NCBI RefSeq assembly: GCF_000953825.1
Contig: NZ_BBUL01000095.1
Span: 1 to 64,000, forward strand
Direction of reading: 5' to 3'
DNA length: 64,000 nt
DNA from: Cellvibrio sp. OA-2007
GTDB lineage: Bacteria > Pseudomonadota > Gammaproteobacteria > Pseudomonadales > Cellvibrionaceae
In this document: positions 18,411 to 27,672 of the stretch, one piece after another
How positions within the stretch are numbered: the stretch's first letter is position 1
Layout of the letters: each line of letters starts with the position of its first letter
Program-made: the position numbers and the translations under genes
Notes under the pieces: model-generated
Told to the model about the DNA's origin: nothing
The model's database searches: none
Seen by the model: the letters and a program-made list of their open reading frames with translations, nothing else

Positions 18411-20861
18411 ATGAGAGATAAAGCGCCTTCCTTTTTTAATGGCATCTCTTTCCAGCTTGCCAAAATTGGCATCATTCTGGCGTTTGTTTTGAGCTTCTTA
18501 TTAAGTTCAGTACAGCTGTATCTCGATTTTCTAAATCAGGAAAAAGAGCTCAAAACACTCATCGACCGCGTAATTCAAGTTGCCACCCCTCCTGCTGTAC
18601 GCTCGGTATCAACTTTGGATGATGAGCTTTCCTACGAAGTGGTTAACGGCTTGTTGCGCTATGGATTTATTTATGAAGTTGTAATTTACGATGACACCGG
18701 CAATGTGCTCGCGCAAGGCAGCAGTACGCGCCCAGAGGTAAAAACTCGCTGGCTCACTAACAAAATCACTGAAAATACTCGCGAATATACTGCGAATCTA
18801 TTGTTGCCCGGTTACACCGATGGTACATCTGGCAGTATTCGCTTTTCGGTGGATATGGACCTGGCCTTGGAGGGCTTTTATAACCGCTCACAAACTGCGT
18901 TGATGACTGGTTTGCTGCGCAATATGTTTTTAGTGCTGCTGCTGTTTGTGGTTTTTTATTACACCCTGACTAAACCGTTAGTGCGGCTATCGCGTGAAAT
19001 TAATAGTATTAATCCCGATCATCCCGGCGTTAATCGCCTCACGCAATTACCAGCACAGCGCAAAGATGAGCTGGCGCAATTAATCGCCAGTTCTAATCAA
19101 TTATTGGATGTGGTTGAGCTTTCCCTCGCCAAGCGTCGCGCAGTTGAATTGGCTCTGCGTAAAAGTGAAGAGCATTTACGTCAAATTATCGATCACTTAC
19201 CGGTAATGATCGGCGCGCGCAATATCGCTGGTTATTATTTATTTGCTAACAAAGCGCTCGCTAATGAACTGGGTTATACCCCTGAACAAATGCGCAACTT
19301 GCATGTTCGCCAGCTACTTAAAGATTCAGTGTTCGATATAGACACCATGCTGCAAAACGATTACCGGGTCATTCGTGGCAATGAAGAGTTGGATGTAATT
19401 GAAGAACGTTTTGTGACATCAACTGGGAAACAACTATTTTTGCAAACGCACATTATGCCGCTCGCATTTTACGATGAGCGAGTTGCATTAATAGTGTCAG
19501 TTGATATCACCGAGCGAAAAAATGCACAGGCCAAAATGGAATTTATGGCGCACCACGATGCCCTTACCGGCTTGCCCAATCGTTTGCAATTAGTCGAGCG
19601 CCTTGAGCATGAGTTGCGCCGTGCAGAACGGCATGGGTATTTTGGGGCGGTGTTGTTTATCGATCTCGACCAATTTAAAACCATTAACGATTCCCTTGGA
19701 CATCCAGTTGGCGATCGGGTCTTGGAGGTAGTTGCAAACAGATTATTACAATCAGTGCGAGAGGAAGATCTGGTTGCGCGCTTGAGTGGCGATGAGTTTG
19801 TCGTTGTGCTCACGGTGTTAGATCAGAACATCGAAACCGCAGCCTTACGTGCAGGTGAAATCAGCGAAAAAATTCGCGCCATCATTTCCCAGCCCTATAT
19901 GTATGACAACATGGAACTGCGCGTAACTTGTAGTGTGGGTGTAGTGGTGTACCCCGATAAAAATAACTCTGTGCATGAATTATTGCGCTACGCCGATACA
20001 GCTATGTATCAGGTAAAAGAAAAGGGCCGCGATTCAATTGAGTTTTTTAATGAAGAGATGGCGGACAAAGTGAGCCGTCAATTGACCATGGAAGGCGATT
20101 TGCATCGCGCACTGGAAGAGTCGCAATTTGAATTGTATTACCAACCTAAAATTGATATCCCCAGTGGGCGAGTGGTGGGTGCGGAGGCGCTCTTGCGTTG
20201 GAATCACCCAGCAAAAGGTATGGTTTCACCGGTTGATTTTATTCCAGTGTTAGAAACTTCAGGAATGATCATCGATGTTGGTCAATGGGTGTTGGATGCT
20301 GCTTGCAAAACGCTGGTGAAATGGGATCGAGCAGGGTTATGGAAGCAAGGCATGACCATGAGTATTAATATCAGCCCGCGTCAATTTCGCCGTGCGGCAT
20401 TTGTTGATGATGTATTGGCAACTCTGGAAAAATACCCAATTCCAACCGCATCTTTGGACATGGAAATTACCGAAGGCATTGTTATTCAGCGTGTTGATGA
20501 TGCTATTGTGACTATGACAACCCTGAGTGAACGTGGCATCAGTTTCTCGCTCGACGACTTTGGTACGGGCTACTCTTCAATTAGTTATCTCAAACGTTTG
20601 CCGGTAAGCACATTAAAAATTGATAAGGGCTTTGTGCGCGATATTATCGAAGACCGAAACGATCGTGTATTGGTCGAAACTATTATTACTATGGGGCGCT
20701 TACTGGATATGAAATTAGTTGCAGAGGGTGTAGAAGAGGCTGAACAATTGGCGATTCTGAAATCGTTCGGCTGTGACTATTATCAGGGCTACTTATCAAG
20801 CCAGGCTGTGCCGGTCGCTGAGTTTGAAGTTATATTGCAGCGAGACCTTGCTAGCGAATAA
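18411..20861 (+). CDS. Membrane PAS-GGDEF-EAL c-di-GMP turnover protein
   Basis: An 816-residue inner-membrane signalling protein. One membrane segment near residues 15-40, an extracytoplasmic sensor of about 120 residues, a second segment (LLRNMFLVLLLFVVFYYTL), a HAMP-like linker, a PAS domain (about 255-370), then GGDEF and EAL. The cyclase site reads SGDEF, a variant often still active, with the RxxD inhibitory site REED five residues before it. The EAL domain retains its known catalytic positions: AEALLRW, SINIS, MEITEG, LDDFGTGYSS, LKIDKGFV, AEGVEE and YYQGY. It is therefore likely a c-di-GMP phosphodiesterase, with possible cyclase activity. Confidence 0.9.
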   Translation: MRDKAPSFFNGISFQLAKIGIILAFVLSFLLSSVQLYLDFLNQEKELKTLIDRVIQVATPPAVRSVSTLDDELSYEVVNGLLRYGFIYEVVIYDDTGNVLAQGSSTRPEVKTRWLTNKITENTREYTANLLLPGYTDGTSGSIRFSVDMDLALEGFYNRSQTALMTGLLRNMFLVLLLFVVFYYTLTKPLVRLSREINSINPDHPGVNRLTQLPAQRKDELAQLIASSNQLLDVVELSLAKRRAVELALRKSEEHLRQIIDHLPVMIGARNIAGYYLFANKALANELGYTPEQMRNLHVRQLLKDSVFDIDTMLQNDYRVIRGNEELDVIEERFVTSTGKQLFLQTHIMPLAFYDERVALIVSVDITERKNAQAKMEFMAHHDALTGLPNRLQLVERLEHELRRAERHGYFGAVLFIDLDQFKTINDSLGHPVGDRVLEVVANRLLQSVREEDLVARLSGDEFVVVLTVLDQNIETAALRAGEISEKIRAIISQPYMYDNMELRVTCSVGVVVYPDKNNSVHELLRYADTAMYQVKEKGRDSIEFFNEEMADKVSRQLTMEGDLHRALEESQFELYYQPKIDIPSGRVVGAEALLRWNHPAKGMVSPVDFIPVLETSGMIIDVGQWVLDAACKTLVKWDRAGLWKQGMTMSINISPRQFRRAAFVDDVLATLEKYPIPTASLDMEITEGIVIQRVDDAIVTMTTLSERGISFSLDDFGTGYSSISYLKRLPVSTLKIDKGFVRDIIEDRNDRVLVETIITMGRLLDMKLVAEGVEEAEQLAILKSFGCDYYQGYLSSQAVPVAEFEVILQRDLASE

Positions 20862-20881
20862 AAGTGAATGTGTTTTTTTAA

Positions 20882-21592
20882 TTAAAATAATCTGCCGAGC
20901 AAATAGGGCACTGCTGTTTCCACCCGCATAATCCGCTCACCCAAATGCACTGTTTCAAATCCGCATTTCTCCAGCAAATCAATTTCGTAAGGAATAAACC
21001 CTCCTTCAGGGCCTACCGCTAGTGTCAGTGAATAATCTATCTGGCAGGGGCAAGCGGTGGGTGTATAGGGGTGTGCAACCAGCGCACGGCTACCGGCTAC
21101 AATTGTTGGCAATTCATCTTCTACAAACGGTTTAAAGCGTTTGTGTAAGTGCACTTGCGGTAATTGGGTGTCGCAGCCTTGCTCTAACCCTAAAATTAAT
21201 TGCTCACGAATGCTCTGTTCATCTAGGAAGGGTGTTTGCCAATAGCTTTTTTCTACGCGATAAGAATGGATCAAATGCAATTGTTTAACGCCGAGCGTGG
21301 CAATGGTTTGCAATATACGGCGCATCATTTTTGGCCGTGGTAAACCGAGCACTAGCGTTAATGGCAGTGGGGGCGGTGCGGGTTGGTGTAGGTCTATTTC
21401 CAGCGATATTGCATCATCGCGCAATTCGGTAATCAGCCCGCTGCCCATATTCCCATTGATCAAGCCAACTTTTAATTTATCGCCCAAGGCGGCGCCGTGA
21501 ACCTGCTTGATATGTGCAAGTTGGCGCGGATTTTTAATGCAGGCGCGGTTATCGGCGAGCAAATCGTCTGGTGATAATAAAATGAGATTCAT
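20882..21592 (-). CDS. rsmE: 16S rRNA m3U1498 methyltransferase RsmE
   Basis: A 236-residue SPOUT methyltransferase. The PUA-like N-domain contains HIKQVHGAALGDKLKVGLIN; the C-terminal knot has LTLAVGPEGGFIPYEIDLLEKCGF and LGERIMRVETAVPYLL, the signature of RsmE. It methylates U1498 in the decoding region of 16S rRNA. It converges on the GGDEF-EAL gene with a gap of only 20 bases. Confidence 0.93.
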   Translation of the reverse strand: MNLILLSPDDLLADNRACIKNPRQLAHIKQVHGAALGDKLKVGLINGNMGSGLITELRDDAISLEIDLHQPAPPPLPLTLVLGLPRPKMMRRILQTIATLGVKQLHLIHSYRVEKSYWQTPFLDEQSIREQLILGLEQGCDTQLPQVHLHKRFKPFVEDELPTIVAGSRALVAHPYTPTACPCQIDYSLTLAVGPEGGFIPYEIDLLEKCGFETVHLGERIMRVETAVPYLLGRLF

Positions 21593-21691
21593 AATGGACG
21601 CAGGCTTGAGGGCTGCTTAGGTTTTCTCTGTTGGCGTCTCGACCAGAAATGGGCGCTGGGCTGCTTGTTCAGGGCGAATCGAAAATTCAGA

Positions 21692-21768
21692 TGGCGTCCC
21701 TGGAGGGATTCTAACCCCCGACCTGACTCTTAGGAGGAGCCCGCTCTATACAGCTGAGCTACAGGGAC
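21692..21768 (-). tRNA. tRNA-Arg (anticodon CCT)
   Basis: On the minus strand a full cloverleaf folds: acceptor GTCCCTG/CAGGGAC, D-stem GCTC/GAGC, anticodon stem GGCTC/GAGTC with loop CTCCTAA (anticodon CCT, reading AGG), T-arm GGGGG-TTAGAAT-CCCTC, discriminator G and an encoded CCA at 21692-21694. Confidence 0.95.
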
Positions 21769-21900
21769 GTGCGGGCGCATTATATGCAAATTTGTGTATA
21801 AAAATTAAATTTTGTTTGATGTTTGGTATTAATCACTGCATTCGCATCCGAATATTGTGTTGTTTCTAAGGGTGAGAAAGTTATCCTTTTTGTGGTTTGT

Positions 21901-21913
21901 GTTATATTATAAC
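21901..21913. promoter_or_regulatory. Putative Zur operator upstream of the COG0523 GTPase
   Basis: GTTATATTATAAC at 21901-21913 is a perfect palindrome followed by ATTTCC, matching the core and right arm of the enterobacterial Zur box (GTTATANTATAAC, flanked by ATTTC). It lies 108 bases upstream of the GTPase start. Zur represses such genes when zinc is plentiful. Confidence 0.75.
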
Positions 21914-22021
21914 ATTTCCAATTGTCTGGCTCGGGTGCTAGACGTAAATCAGGGGCAAATGTGCTCTGTAATGCCAAAAGTACCCGTGACCGATTAAAAC
22001 CACTTATAGGCAACTAACTCT

Positions 22022-23227
22022 ATGAATCTACTTCCCGTAACCGTTCTTTCCGGCTTTTTAGGCGCCGGTAAAACCACCTTGCTCAACCATATTTTAAACA
22101 ACCGCGAGAGTCGCCGTGTCGCCGTTATAGTGAACGACATGAGTGAGGTGAATATTGATTCTTCGCTGATCCAAAACCAGGTGGAGTTAAATCGCGCGGA
22201 AGAAAAACTGGTAGAGATGAGCAATGGCTGCATCTGCTGCACACTGCGTGAGGATTTATTAATCGAAGTAAAACGCATGGCACAAGAAGGGCGCTTTGAT
22301 TATTTGGTGATTGAATCCACCGGTATTTCTGAACCCTTACCGATTGCAGAAACCTTCACTTTTGAAGATGAAGACGGTCAAAGTCTTTCGCAGGTTGCGC
22401 GCTTGGATACAATGGTTACAGTGGTCGATGCGGTGAATTTTTTAGATGACTATTACGATGCGTTTTCACTGCAGGAAACCGGTGAAAGTCTGGGCGAAGA
22501 AGATGAGCGCAACGTGGCTGATTTACTGGTAGATCAAATCGAATTTTGCGATGTATTGCTAATCAGTAAAACCGATTTAATTACCGCCGAACAGCTTGCC
22601 GAGCTTTACGCCATTTTAACCAAGCTAAATCCCGATGCAGAAATTATCCCTGTGGAGCGCGGAAACGTACCGCTTGATAAGGTGCTCAATACAGGAAAAT
22701 TTAATTTTGAAAAAGCCCAGCAGGCGCCGGGTTGGTTAAAAGAAATGCGCGGTGAACACACGCCGGAAACAGAAGAGTATGGCATTAGCAGTTTTTCTTA
22801 TCATGCGCGCCGTCCGTTTCATCCAGAAAAAATTTACGAGTTCTTTTCAAGTCCAGCGGTAAAAGGAAAGTTACTTCGGTCAAAAGGATTTTTTTGGCTA
22901 GCATCGCGTCCGCAGTGGGCGGGGCAGTGGAGTCAAGCGGGCGGCATCGCCCAGCACGGCGCTGCTGGAATGTTCTGGAAAGCCATTCCCAAAGCGCGCT
23001 GGCCTGAAGATGAGGAGCACGTCAATTACATTATGGATAAGTGGGTGGAGCCCTTTGGCGATATGCGTCAGGAATTGGTCTTTATTGGCCAAAATATTGA
23101 TAAAAATTTTGTCACCGAACAGCTGGATAAATGTTTACTCAGCGAAGAGGAGGTATTGCAGGGACAGGATTATTGGAAAACATTGCCCGATCCTTTCCCC
23201 GAATGGACACAAGGACATGCGCATTGA
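22022..23227 (+). CDS. COG0523 (CobW/ZigA-type) zinc-responsive GTP-binding protein
   Basis: A 401-residue G3E GTPase: Walker [13 protein letters not shown], the metal-binding CICC motif in [13 protein letters not shown], switch region IESTGISEP, base-recognition SKTDL, and a CobW C-terminal domain with [11 protein letters not shown]. Members under Zur control (ZigA, ZagA, YeiR) act as zinc metallochaperones in zinc starvation. The Zur-type palindrome 108 bases upstream places this one in that group. Its 3' end is overlapped by 89 bases by the convergent DUF3299 frame. Confidence 0.88.
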   Translation: MNLLPVTVLSGFLGAGKTTLLNHILNNRESRRVAVIVNDMSEVNIDSSLIQNQVELNRAEEKLVEMSNGCICCTLREDLLIEVKRMAQEGRFDYLVIESTGISEPLPIAETFTFEDEDGQSLSQVARLDTMVTVVDAVNFLDDYYDAFSLQETGESLGEEDERNVADLLVDQIEFCDVLLISKTDLITAEQLAELYAILTKLNPDAEIIPVERGNVPLDKVLNTGKFNFEKAQQAPGWLKEMRGEHTPETEEYGISSFSYHARRPFHPEKIYEFFSSPAVKGKLLRSKGFFWLASRPQWAGQWSQAGGIAQHGAAGMFWKAIPKARWPEDEEHVNYIMDKWVEPFGDMRQELVFIGQNIDKNFVTEQLDKCLLSEEEVLQGQDYWKTLPDPFPEWTQGHAH

Positions 23228-23909
23228 AGTCAGGGCTAATCAACAGGATTGCCGCATCGCGCAAAGCTGATGTTATCGGTCTTTTATTCAAAAACTCTGG
23301 CTCTTCTGGTTCTTCATAGCGAGTGAGTTTGACGTTGCGCATAGAGTAAGACGATAGCCCCAATTCATTTTCCTGAGTTTCCAATGCTAGCGTGCCTTCA
23401 ACCCAAAAGGGCGTATAAAGGTCTGGTAACTGAAAACCTTTGGGGTGTTTCACATAAATTAATTGGTTGGGTGGCGGCGGTGGAACATGGATGCAGGCGC
23501 CGAAGTATGGCACCAGAAAAAATTCGGTGATGATTTGTTTCTCGTCGTATTCAATCGGCACTATATAACCGGCAATGCGGATGCGTTTATTGTTAAATTC
23601 GGGGCGCACATTGGTAGATTTCAGTGCGTCGCGCCAATCGCGGCTGGATTTTTTTTCATCAGCGAGCATTTGTTTTGATTCGGCAATCGCATTGGCAATT
23701 TGGTTTTCAAATGCCGAGGTGTCGGCATTAAAGCTATCGGCTGGTAAGTCCTGCGCTAACTCGTCTTCACTTAGGGATTCGTGATCGACCTGCGGGATGG
23801 ATTCCAACAAGCGTAAATCTTCATCTTTTGTTGTCGCCGGTATACTTGCTCCTACCGGGGCACCTGTCGATAAAAGCTTATGTATCTCCCTTGCCGGAAT
23901 GGCTGCCAT
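23139..23909 (-). CDS. DUF3299 protein, ends probably altered
   Basis: A 256-residue frame with a clear DUF3299 core: [52 protein letters not shown] and [11 protein letters not shown]. Relatives in pseudomonads are exported and lie at the end of a Zur-controlled operon after an ABC permease gene. Two things look wrong here. The first 28 residues ([20 protein letters not shown]...) are not a signal peptide and no ribosome site precedes them. The frame also runs about 55 residues past the usual end, 89 bases into the antisense of the GTPase gene. Next to it lies an inverted permease fragment, so the gene may be a rearranged remnant. Confidence 0.65.
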   Translation of the reverse strand: MAAIPAREIHKLLSTGAPVGASIPATTKDEDLRLLESIPQVDHESLSEDELAQDLPADSFNADTSAFENQIANAIAESKQMLADEKKSSRDWRDALKSTNVRPEFNNKRIRIAGYIVPIEYDEKQIITEFFLVPYFGACIHVPPPPPNQLIYVKHPKGFQLPDLYTPFWVEGTLALETQENELGLSSYSMRNVKLTRYEEPEEPEFLNKRPITSALRDAAILLISPDFNAHVLVSIRGKDRAMFSNNPVPAIPPLR

Positions 23910-24279
23910 TCATGAGGAGCGACAAACGGGTGTGCAAATTCTTTCCACGCAAAAATCAGCCGCTCACAGATCCGATTCTGATGCTCATCACCAGCATAGC
24001 GCTGAGCCTGCGTACCTGTTTATGTTGATTGCCAGTGAAGTATTTCTGATGTGTCTGGTGTCGGTGGCATCGGCCGAGTTGTTGTTAATCGCCTGTATTA
24101 AACTCCTGCAACCTTGGCTCATCAGCGAGTGGGGCTTGCATATCGCAGCAAGTGTTTTCACGATCCAGCAAGCGCAGTATTTACTGGCAGTATTTATCAT
24201 AGCTCTAGTGTTGGCAGTTATCCCATCCTTACTAGCATCATGGCGCAGCCTTGCGAATGGTTTAACGGTTCGTCATTAG
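23899..24279 (+). pseudogene. C-terminal fragment of an FtsX-like ABC transporter permease
   Basis: From about 24007 the frame reads AYLFMLIASEVFLMCLVSVA, a second long hydrophobic stretch (YLLAVFIIALVLAVIPSLLA) and SWRSLANGLTVRH. This is the usual end of a MacB/FtsX-type permease: two membrane helices and a short basic tail. A full permease has about 400 residues; here some 90 remain. Upstream the frame turns into a His-rich, non-membrane stretch (HRSDSDAHHQHSAE) and then into the antisense of the DUF3299 start. No ATPase gene is nearby. A permease next to DUF3299 is the normal order in zinc operons, but here the two point away from each other. Confidence 0.55.
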
Positions 24280-24687
24280 GTTGACCTGTCACATCAGCCC
24301 GGAAATAGGTGGTGATGACTTTGTGGGCATCTACAATCGTATGGTTGATGGTTGTGCACCAATATTGATCTGCTTGGTTGTCCTATGTGTTTCCGTGGTG
24401 CGATTTACCCCTGTTCTATTTATGGTTTTGTTTATATCTGTATGAATAATAAATAAAAAATAAATATGGTTTATTTTTTGCTTTATTTCGATTTCTTTTG
24501 GTATCCGCCTAAAAATGAGCATTTTATGCTTTAAGTTGGTGCATTGCGAGTTGAGAATAAAGGCAGTTCAAACTGATTTATGCCATTAAGAAATTAACTT
24601 TGTATCAAAAGGGAGCAGACTCTGTTGCAGGGATTGGGTTGTATTGAGAACGTCCTATTAACTATAAAAAACCATCATGGGGTTACT
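24280..24687. other. 408-base amtB upstream region
   Basis: No gene. The stretch 24400-24530 is strongly AT-rich. A TGCACC half-site at about 24354-24359 and TGGTGC at about 24395-24400 resemble NtrC half-sites, but the spacing does not match a full NtrC site and no -24/-12 promoter with GG-N10-GC could be found. Confidence 0.4.
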
Positions 24688-25998
24688 ATGAAAAAGCTAC
24701 TTTTCAAATTTGTTGCATTGTTGGGAGGGCTGGCTGTGTTTGGTCAGGATGCTGTCGCCCAAGATGCAGCCATTAATGGTGCTAATACAGCTTGGATTTT
24801 AACCTCAACCGCTTTAGTGCTGTTTATGACCTTGCCTGGATTGGCGCTGTTTTATGGCGGTTTGGTGCGAGTAAAAAACATTCTGTCGGTGCTGATGCAG
24901 TGTTTTGCGATTGCTTGTCTGGTGTCGATTCTGTGGTTGATTGCCGGTTATAGCTTGGCGTTTGGAACTGGAAACGCATGGATTGGCGACTTAAGTATGG
25001 TGTTTATGGCGAATATTACTGAGGACGCCTTAGCAGGGGATATCCCGCTTAGCCTGCATGCGATGTATCAGATGACGTTTGCCATCATCACCCCCGCGCT
25101 GATTGTTGGTGCGTTTGCTGAGCGGATGAAGTTTTCGTCAATGCTTATCTTTTCTGCACTTTGGTTGTTTGCGGTTTACATCCCTGTTTGTCACTGGGTG
25201 TGGGCTGGTTCAGGCTGGTTGTTTGAGAAAGGTTTACTGGATTTTGCGGGTGGTACTGTGGTGCACATAACTGCAGGTGTTGCGGCGCTGGTTGCGGCTG
25301 TTGTGATTGGTAAGCGCAATGGTTTTCCCACAACTGCCATGCCGCCGCACAATATGACCATGACGGTAACCGGTGCTGGTATGCTGTGGGTGGGCTGGTT
25401 TGGTTTCAATGCGGGCAGTGCGCTGGCAGCCAATGGTAATGCTGCTATGGCGATGTTAGTAACTCATATTTCAGCAGCAGCAGGTGCATTGGCCTGGATG
25501 ACGATTGAGTGGATGCGTTTCAGAAAGCCTAGTGTGTTAGGTATTGTGACCGGCATGGTGGCAGGTTTGGGAACAATTACACCTGCATCGGGTTATGTTG
25601 GGCCGGGTGGTGCATTAATTATTGGTCTTGTCGCGGGTGTGGTTTGTTTTGTAATGACGCACTTGGTGAAGCGCGTTTGGAAAATTGATGACTCGCTTGA
25701 TGTATTCCCCGTGCATGGTATAGGGGGAGTGCTGGGTACTATTCTCGCCGGTATTTTTGCATCCACCGAACTGGGTGTGTTCAGTGGTCAAGGGTTTGCA
25801 TCTGGCATTACCACTATGGGTGAGCAGTTGGGCGTGCAATTCTTGGGTGTTGTAGTTACGTTTATTTATACCGCTGTAGTCACTTATATTCTGCTGAAAC
25901 TTACCGGTGTGTTCACTTCTGGTTTACGTGTAACACCAGAAGAGGAAAGTATTGGCTTGGATTTAAGTCTACACGAGGAAGACGGCTACAAACTGTAA
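24688..25998 (+). CDS. amtB: Ammonium transporter AmtB
   Basis: A 436-residue Amt channel. A signal peptide (MKKLLFKFVALLGGLAVFGQ...VAQ) precedes eleven membrane segments; NTAWILTSTALVLFMTLPGLA and LFYGGLVRVKN are typical. The twin histidines of the pore appear in VVHITAGVAALVAA and FPVHGIGGVLGT. ATG 24688 is chosen for its GGGG ribosome site and signal peptide; an in-frame TTG at 24625 is less likely. The PII gene glnK, usually adjacent, is not found on either side. A terminator at 26021-26048 follows. Confidence 0.94.
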   Translation: MKKLLFKFVALLGGLAVFGQDAVAQDAAINGANTAWILTSTALVLFMTLPGLALFYGGLVRVKNILSVLMQCFAIACLVSILWLIAGYSLAFGTGNAWIGDLSMVFMANITEDALAGDIPLSLHAMYQMTFAIITPALIVGAFAERMKFSSMLIFSALWLFAVYIPVCHWVWAGSGWLFEKGLLDFAGGTVVHITAGVAALVAAVVIGKRNGFPTTAMPPHNMTMTVTGAGMLWVGWFGFNAGSALAANGNAAMAMLVTHISAAAGALAWMTIEWMRFRKPSVLGIVTGMVAGLGTITPASGYVGPGGALIIGLVAGVVCFVMTHLVKRVWKIDDSLDVFPVHGIGGVLGTILAGIFASTELGVFSGQGFASGITTMGEQLGVQFLGVVVTFIYTAVVTYILLKLTGVFTSGLRVTPEEESIGLDLSLHEEDGYKL

Positions 25999-26020
25999 GT
26001 TGAGCTGTTCTGAGTCTAAG

Positions 26021-26048
26021 AAGAGGGGCACTTGCTCCTCTTTTTTTA
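26021..26048 (+). terminator. Rho-independent terminator of amtB
   Basis: Stem AAGAGGGGCA with TGCTCCTCTT (26021-26042, one wobble) around a 2-base apex, followed by a run of T to 26048. Confidence 0.75.
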
Positions 26049-26093
26049 TGTTTTTTTATGTCTGCTTTTTTGTACTTGATGCCTTGAGTTGGA

Positions 26094-26867
26094 TTATCTA
26101 AATGCAATTAATGCGGCAGTAACTGCAACGTTTAATGATTCAACGCCATTGTTCATTGGGATGCAAACATTCTCGTTACACAACTGGGTTACTTCGCGAG
26201 AAACTCCATCCGATTCGTTGCCTAAAACATAAATACAAGGCGCGTTCGGGGTAAATTTTTTTAACTCGGTTGAAGCGTGGGATGATAGTGCGCAGACCAC
26301 TGCTCCCGACTGCTTAAAGTCAGCCAAGGCTTGTGCCAGATCTTTGCAGCGTAATAGGGGTGCGCGAAAAACCGTGCCAGCACTCGCTTTAATTACCAGC
26401 GGGTCAATCTGGGCATTGCCTTTTTGCGGTAGCAAAATACCGTCAATATTGCCCGCGCAGGCTGAGCGAATAATCATGCCCAGGTTTTGCGGGTTTTGTA
26501 CTCCGTCGAGCGCGAGCAGTGTGTAATTTTTGTTGTTATTTTCAGTGAGAAATTGATCGTAAAGTTGATAGCCGCGCAATTGCAAATCGGCTGCTACGCC
26601 TTGATCTTGTGATGCATTTTTGGAGATGCGCGATAAGGCTTGCCGTTCGTGATACACAATTTCTGCGCCCTTTGCCTGTGCCAGTGAAATAATCTCATCA
26701 AGAATGGCTGCGGATTTATTGCTGCTGGCCAAGTGCAAGCGATAAATAAATGTTGCCGGGTCTTGCAGTGCTTCCAATACGGTTTTGCGGCCATAGACAG
26801 TCATGAGCGAATCGAAAAAACGTTTTTTTTCCAGATAGGCTGGACTGTCTTCAGTGGGTTTGTTCAT
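26094..26867 (-). CDS. TrmH/RlmB-family RNA 2'-O-methyltransferase
   Basis: A 257-residue SPOUT methyltransferase. An N-terminal substrate-binding region (VYGRKTVLEALQDPATFIYR) is followed by the SpoU domain with LALDGVQNPQNLGMIIRSA, IYVLGNESDGVSREV and the C-terminal knot CIPMNNGVESLNVAVTAAL. Its RNA target cannot be told from sequence; an rRNA guanosine (as for RlmB) or a tRNA is possible. It is the last gene of a minus-strand cluster, 34 bases after pdxJ. Confidence 0.85.
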   Translation of the reverse strand: MNKPTEDSPAYLEKKRFFDSLMTVYGRKTVLEALQDPATFIYRLHLASSNKSAAILDEIISLAQAKGAEIVYHERQALSRISKNASQDQGVAADLQLRGYQLYDQFLTENNNKNYTLLALDGVQNPQNLGMIIRSACAGNIDGILLPQKGNAQIDPLVIKASAGTVFRAPLLRCKDLAQALADFKQSGAVVCALSSHASTELKKFTPNAPCIYVLGNESDGVSREVTQLCNENVCIPMNNGVESLNVAVTAALIAFR

Positions 26868-26901
26868 GTTGGGCTTCTTGCGCTAGAAAAGTAGATGAGG
26901 A

Positions 26902-27672
26902 TTATGCCGTGCAGAGTTTTTTGTATGCGGTTACCGCAGCGGGCATACCCATCGCAATCGCGTCGACCGTTAATGCATGACCAATTGAAACTTCCAATAG
27001 TGATGGCACTTGGCGGAAGTGTGCAAGGTTGTCTAGATTCAAATCATGCCCTGCATTTAAGCCTATCTCTATTTTTTTAGCATGTTCTGCCGCGTCGAGA
27101 TAAGTTTTAAACAGCGCATGAAATTTTTCATCTTGTTGTTTGTAGGCGTCGGCATAGGGGCCGGTATAGAGTTCAATGCGATCAGCACCCAACTCTTTGG
27201 CAAGACTAATTTGCTCAATATCCGGATCCATAAACAAACTGACGCGTACCCCTAAATCTTGCAGCTCGCGAATGAGCGGGCGTAATTTTTTGCAGGCAAT
27301 ATTTAAATCAAATCCGTGGTCGGAGGTGAGCTGATCATTGGAGTCAGGCACCAGCGTACATTGGTGTGGGCGTACATCCTGCACCAATTTAATAAACCCC
27401 GGAAAATCACCGAGTGACTCAGCGTAGGGATTTCCTTCAATGTTAAATTCAATGCCTTGGTGAGCTTGAACCAGCTCGCTGAGTTCGTAAACATCTCTGG
27501 GGCGAATGTGACGCTGATCGGGGCGCGGGTGAACCGTAAGACCATCGGCGCCTGATTTAATGCAGGTCTCACCGTGTGCGACTACGCTGGGGTAATCGCC
27601 GGGGCGTGAGTTTCTAATCAGCGCAATTTTATTTAAATTGACGCTGAGTGCAGTGCTATTGTTGTAATTCAT
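26902..27672 (-). CDS. pdxJ: Pyridoxine 5'-phosphate synthase
   Basis: A 256-residue TIM-barrel enzyme that joins 1-deoxyxylulose 5-phosphate and aminoacetone phosphate to form pyridoxine 5'-phosphate. LSVNLNKIALIRNSRPG, GADGLTVHPRPDQRHIRPRD, IEFNIEGNP and EIGLNAGHDLNLDNL are family blocks, the first carrying a short N-terminal extension relative to E. coli. Its start overlaps the end of the cyclophilin gene by 17 bases, so it is likely coupled to it; there is no separate strong ribosome site. pdxA is not in the window. Confidence 0.93.
   Translation of the reverse strand: MNYNNSTALSVNLNKIALIRNSRPGDYPSVVAHGETCIKSGADGLTVHPRPDQRHIRPRDVYELSELVQAHQGIEFNIEGNPYAESLGDFPGFIKLVQDVRPHQCTLVPDSNDQLTSDHGFDLNIACKKLRPLIRELQDLGVRVSLFMDPDIEQISLAKELGADRIELYTGPYADAYKQQDEKFHALFKTYLDAAEHAKKIEIGLNAGHDLNLDNLAHFRQVPSLLEVSIGHALTVDAIAMGMPAAVTAYKKLCTA

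Noticed and set aside
21692-22021. tRNA-Arg as an integration site for a mobile element
   Set aside because: No integrase, no repeated tRNA 3' end and no island-like gene content next to it.
24340-24660. Possible sigma-54 promoter and NtrC sites before amtB
   Set aside because: No GG and GC pair with the needed 10-base spacing was found, and the NtrC-like half-sites are not properly spaced.
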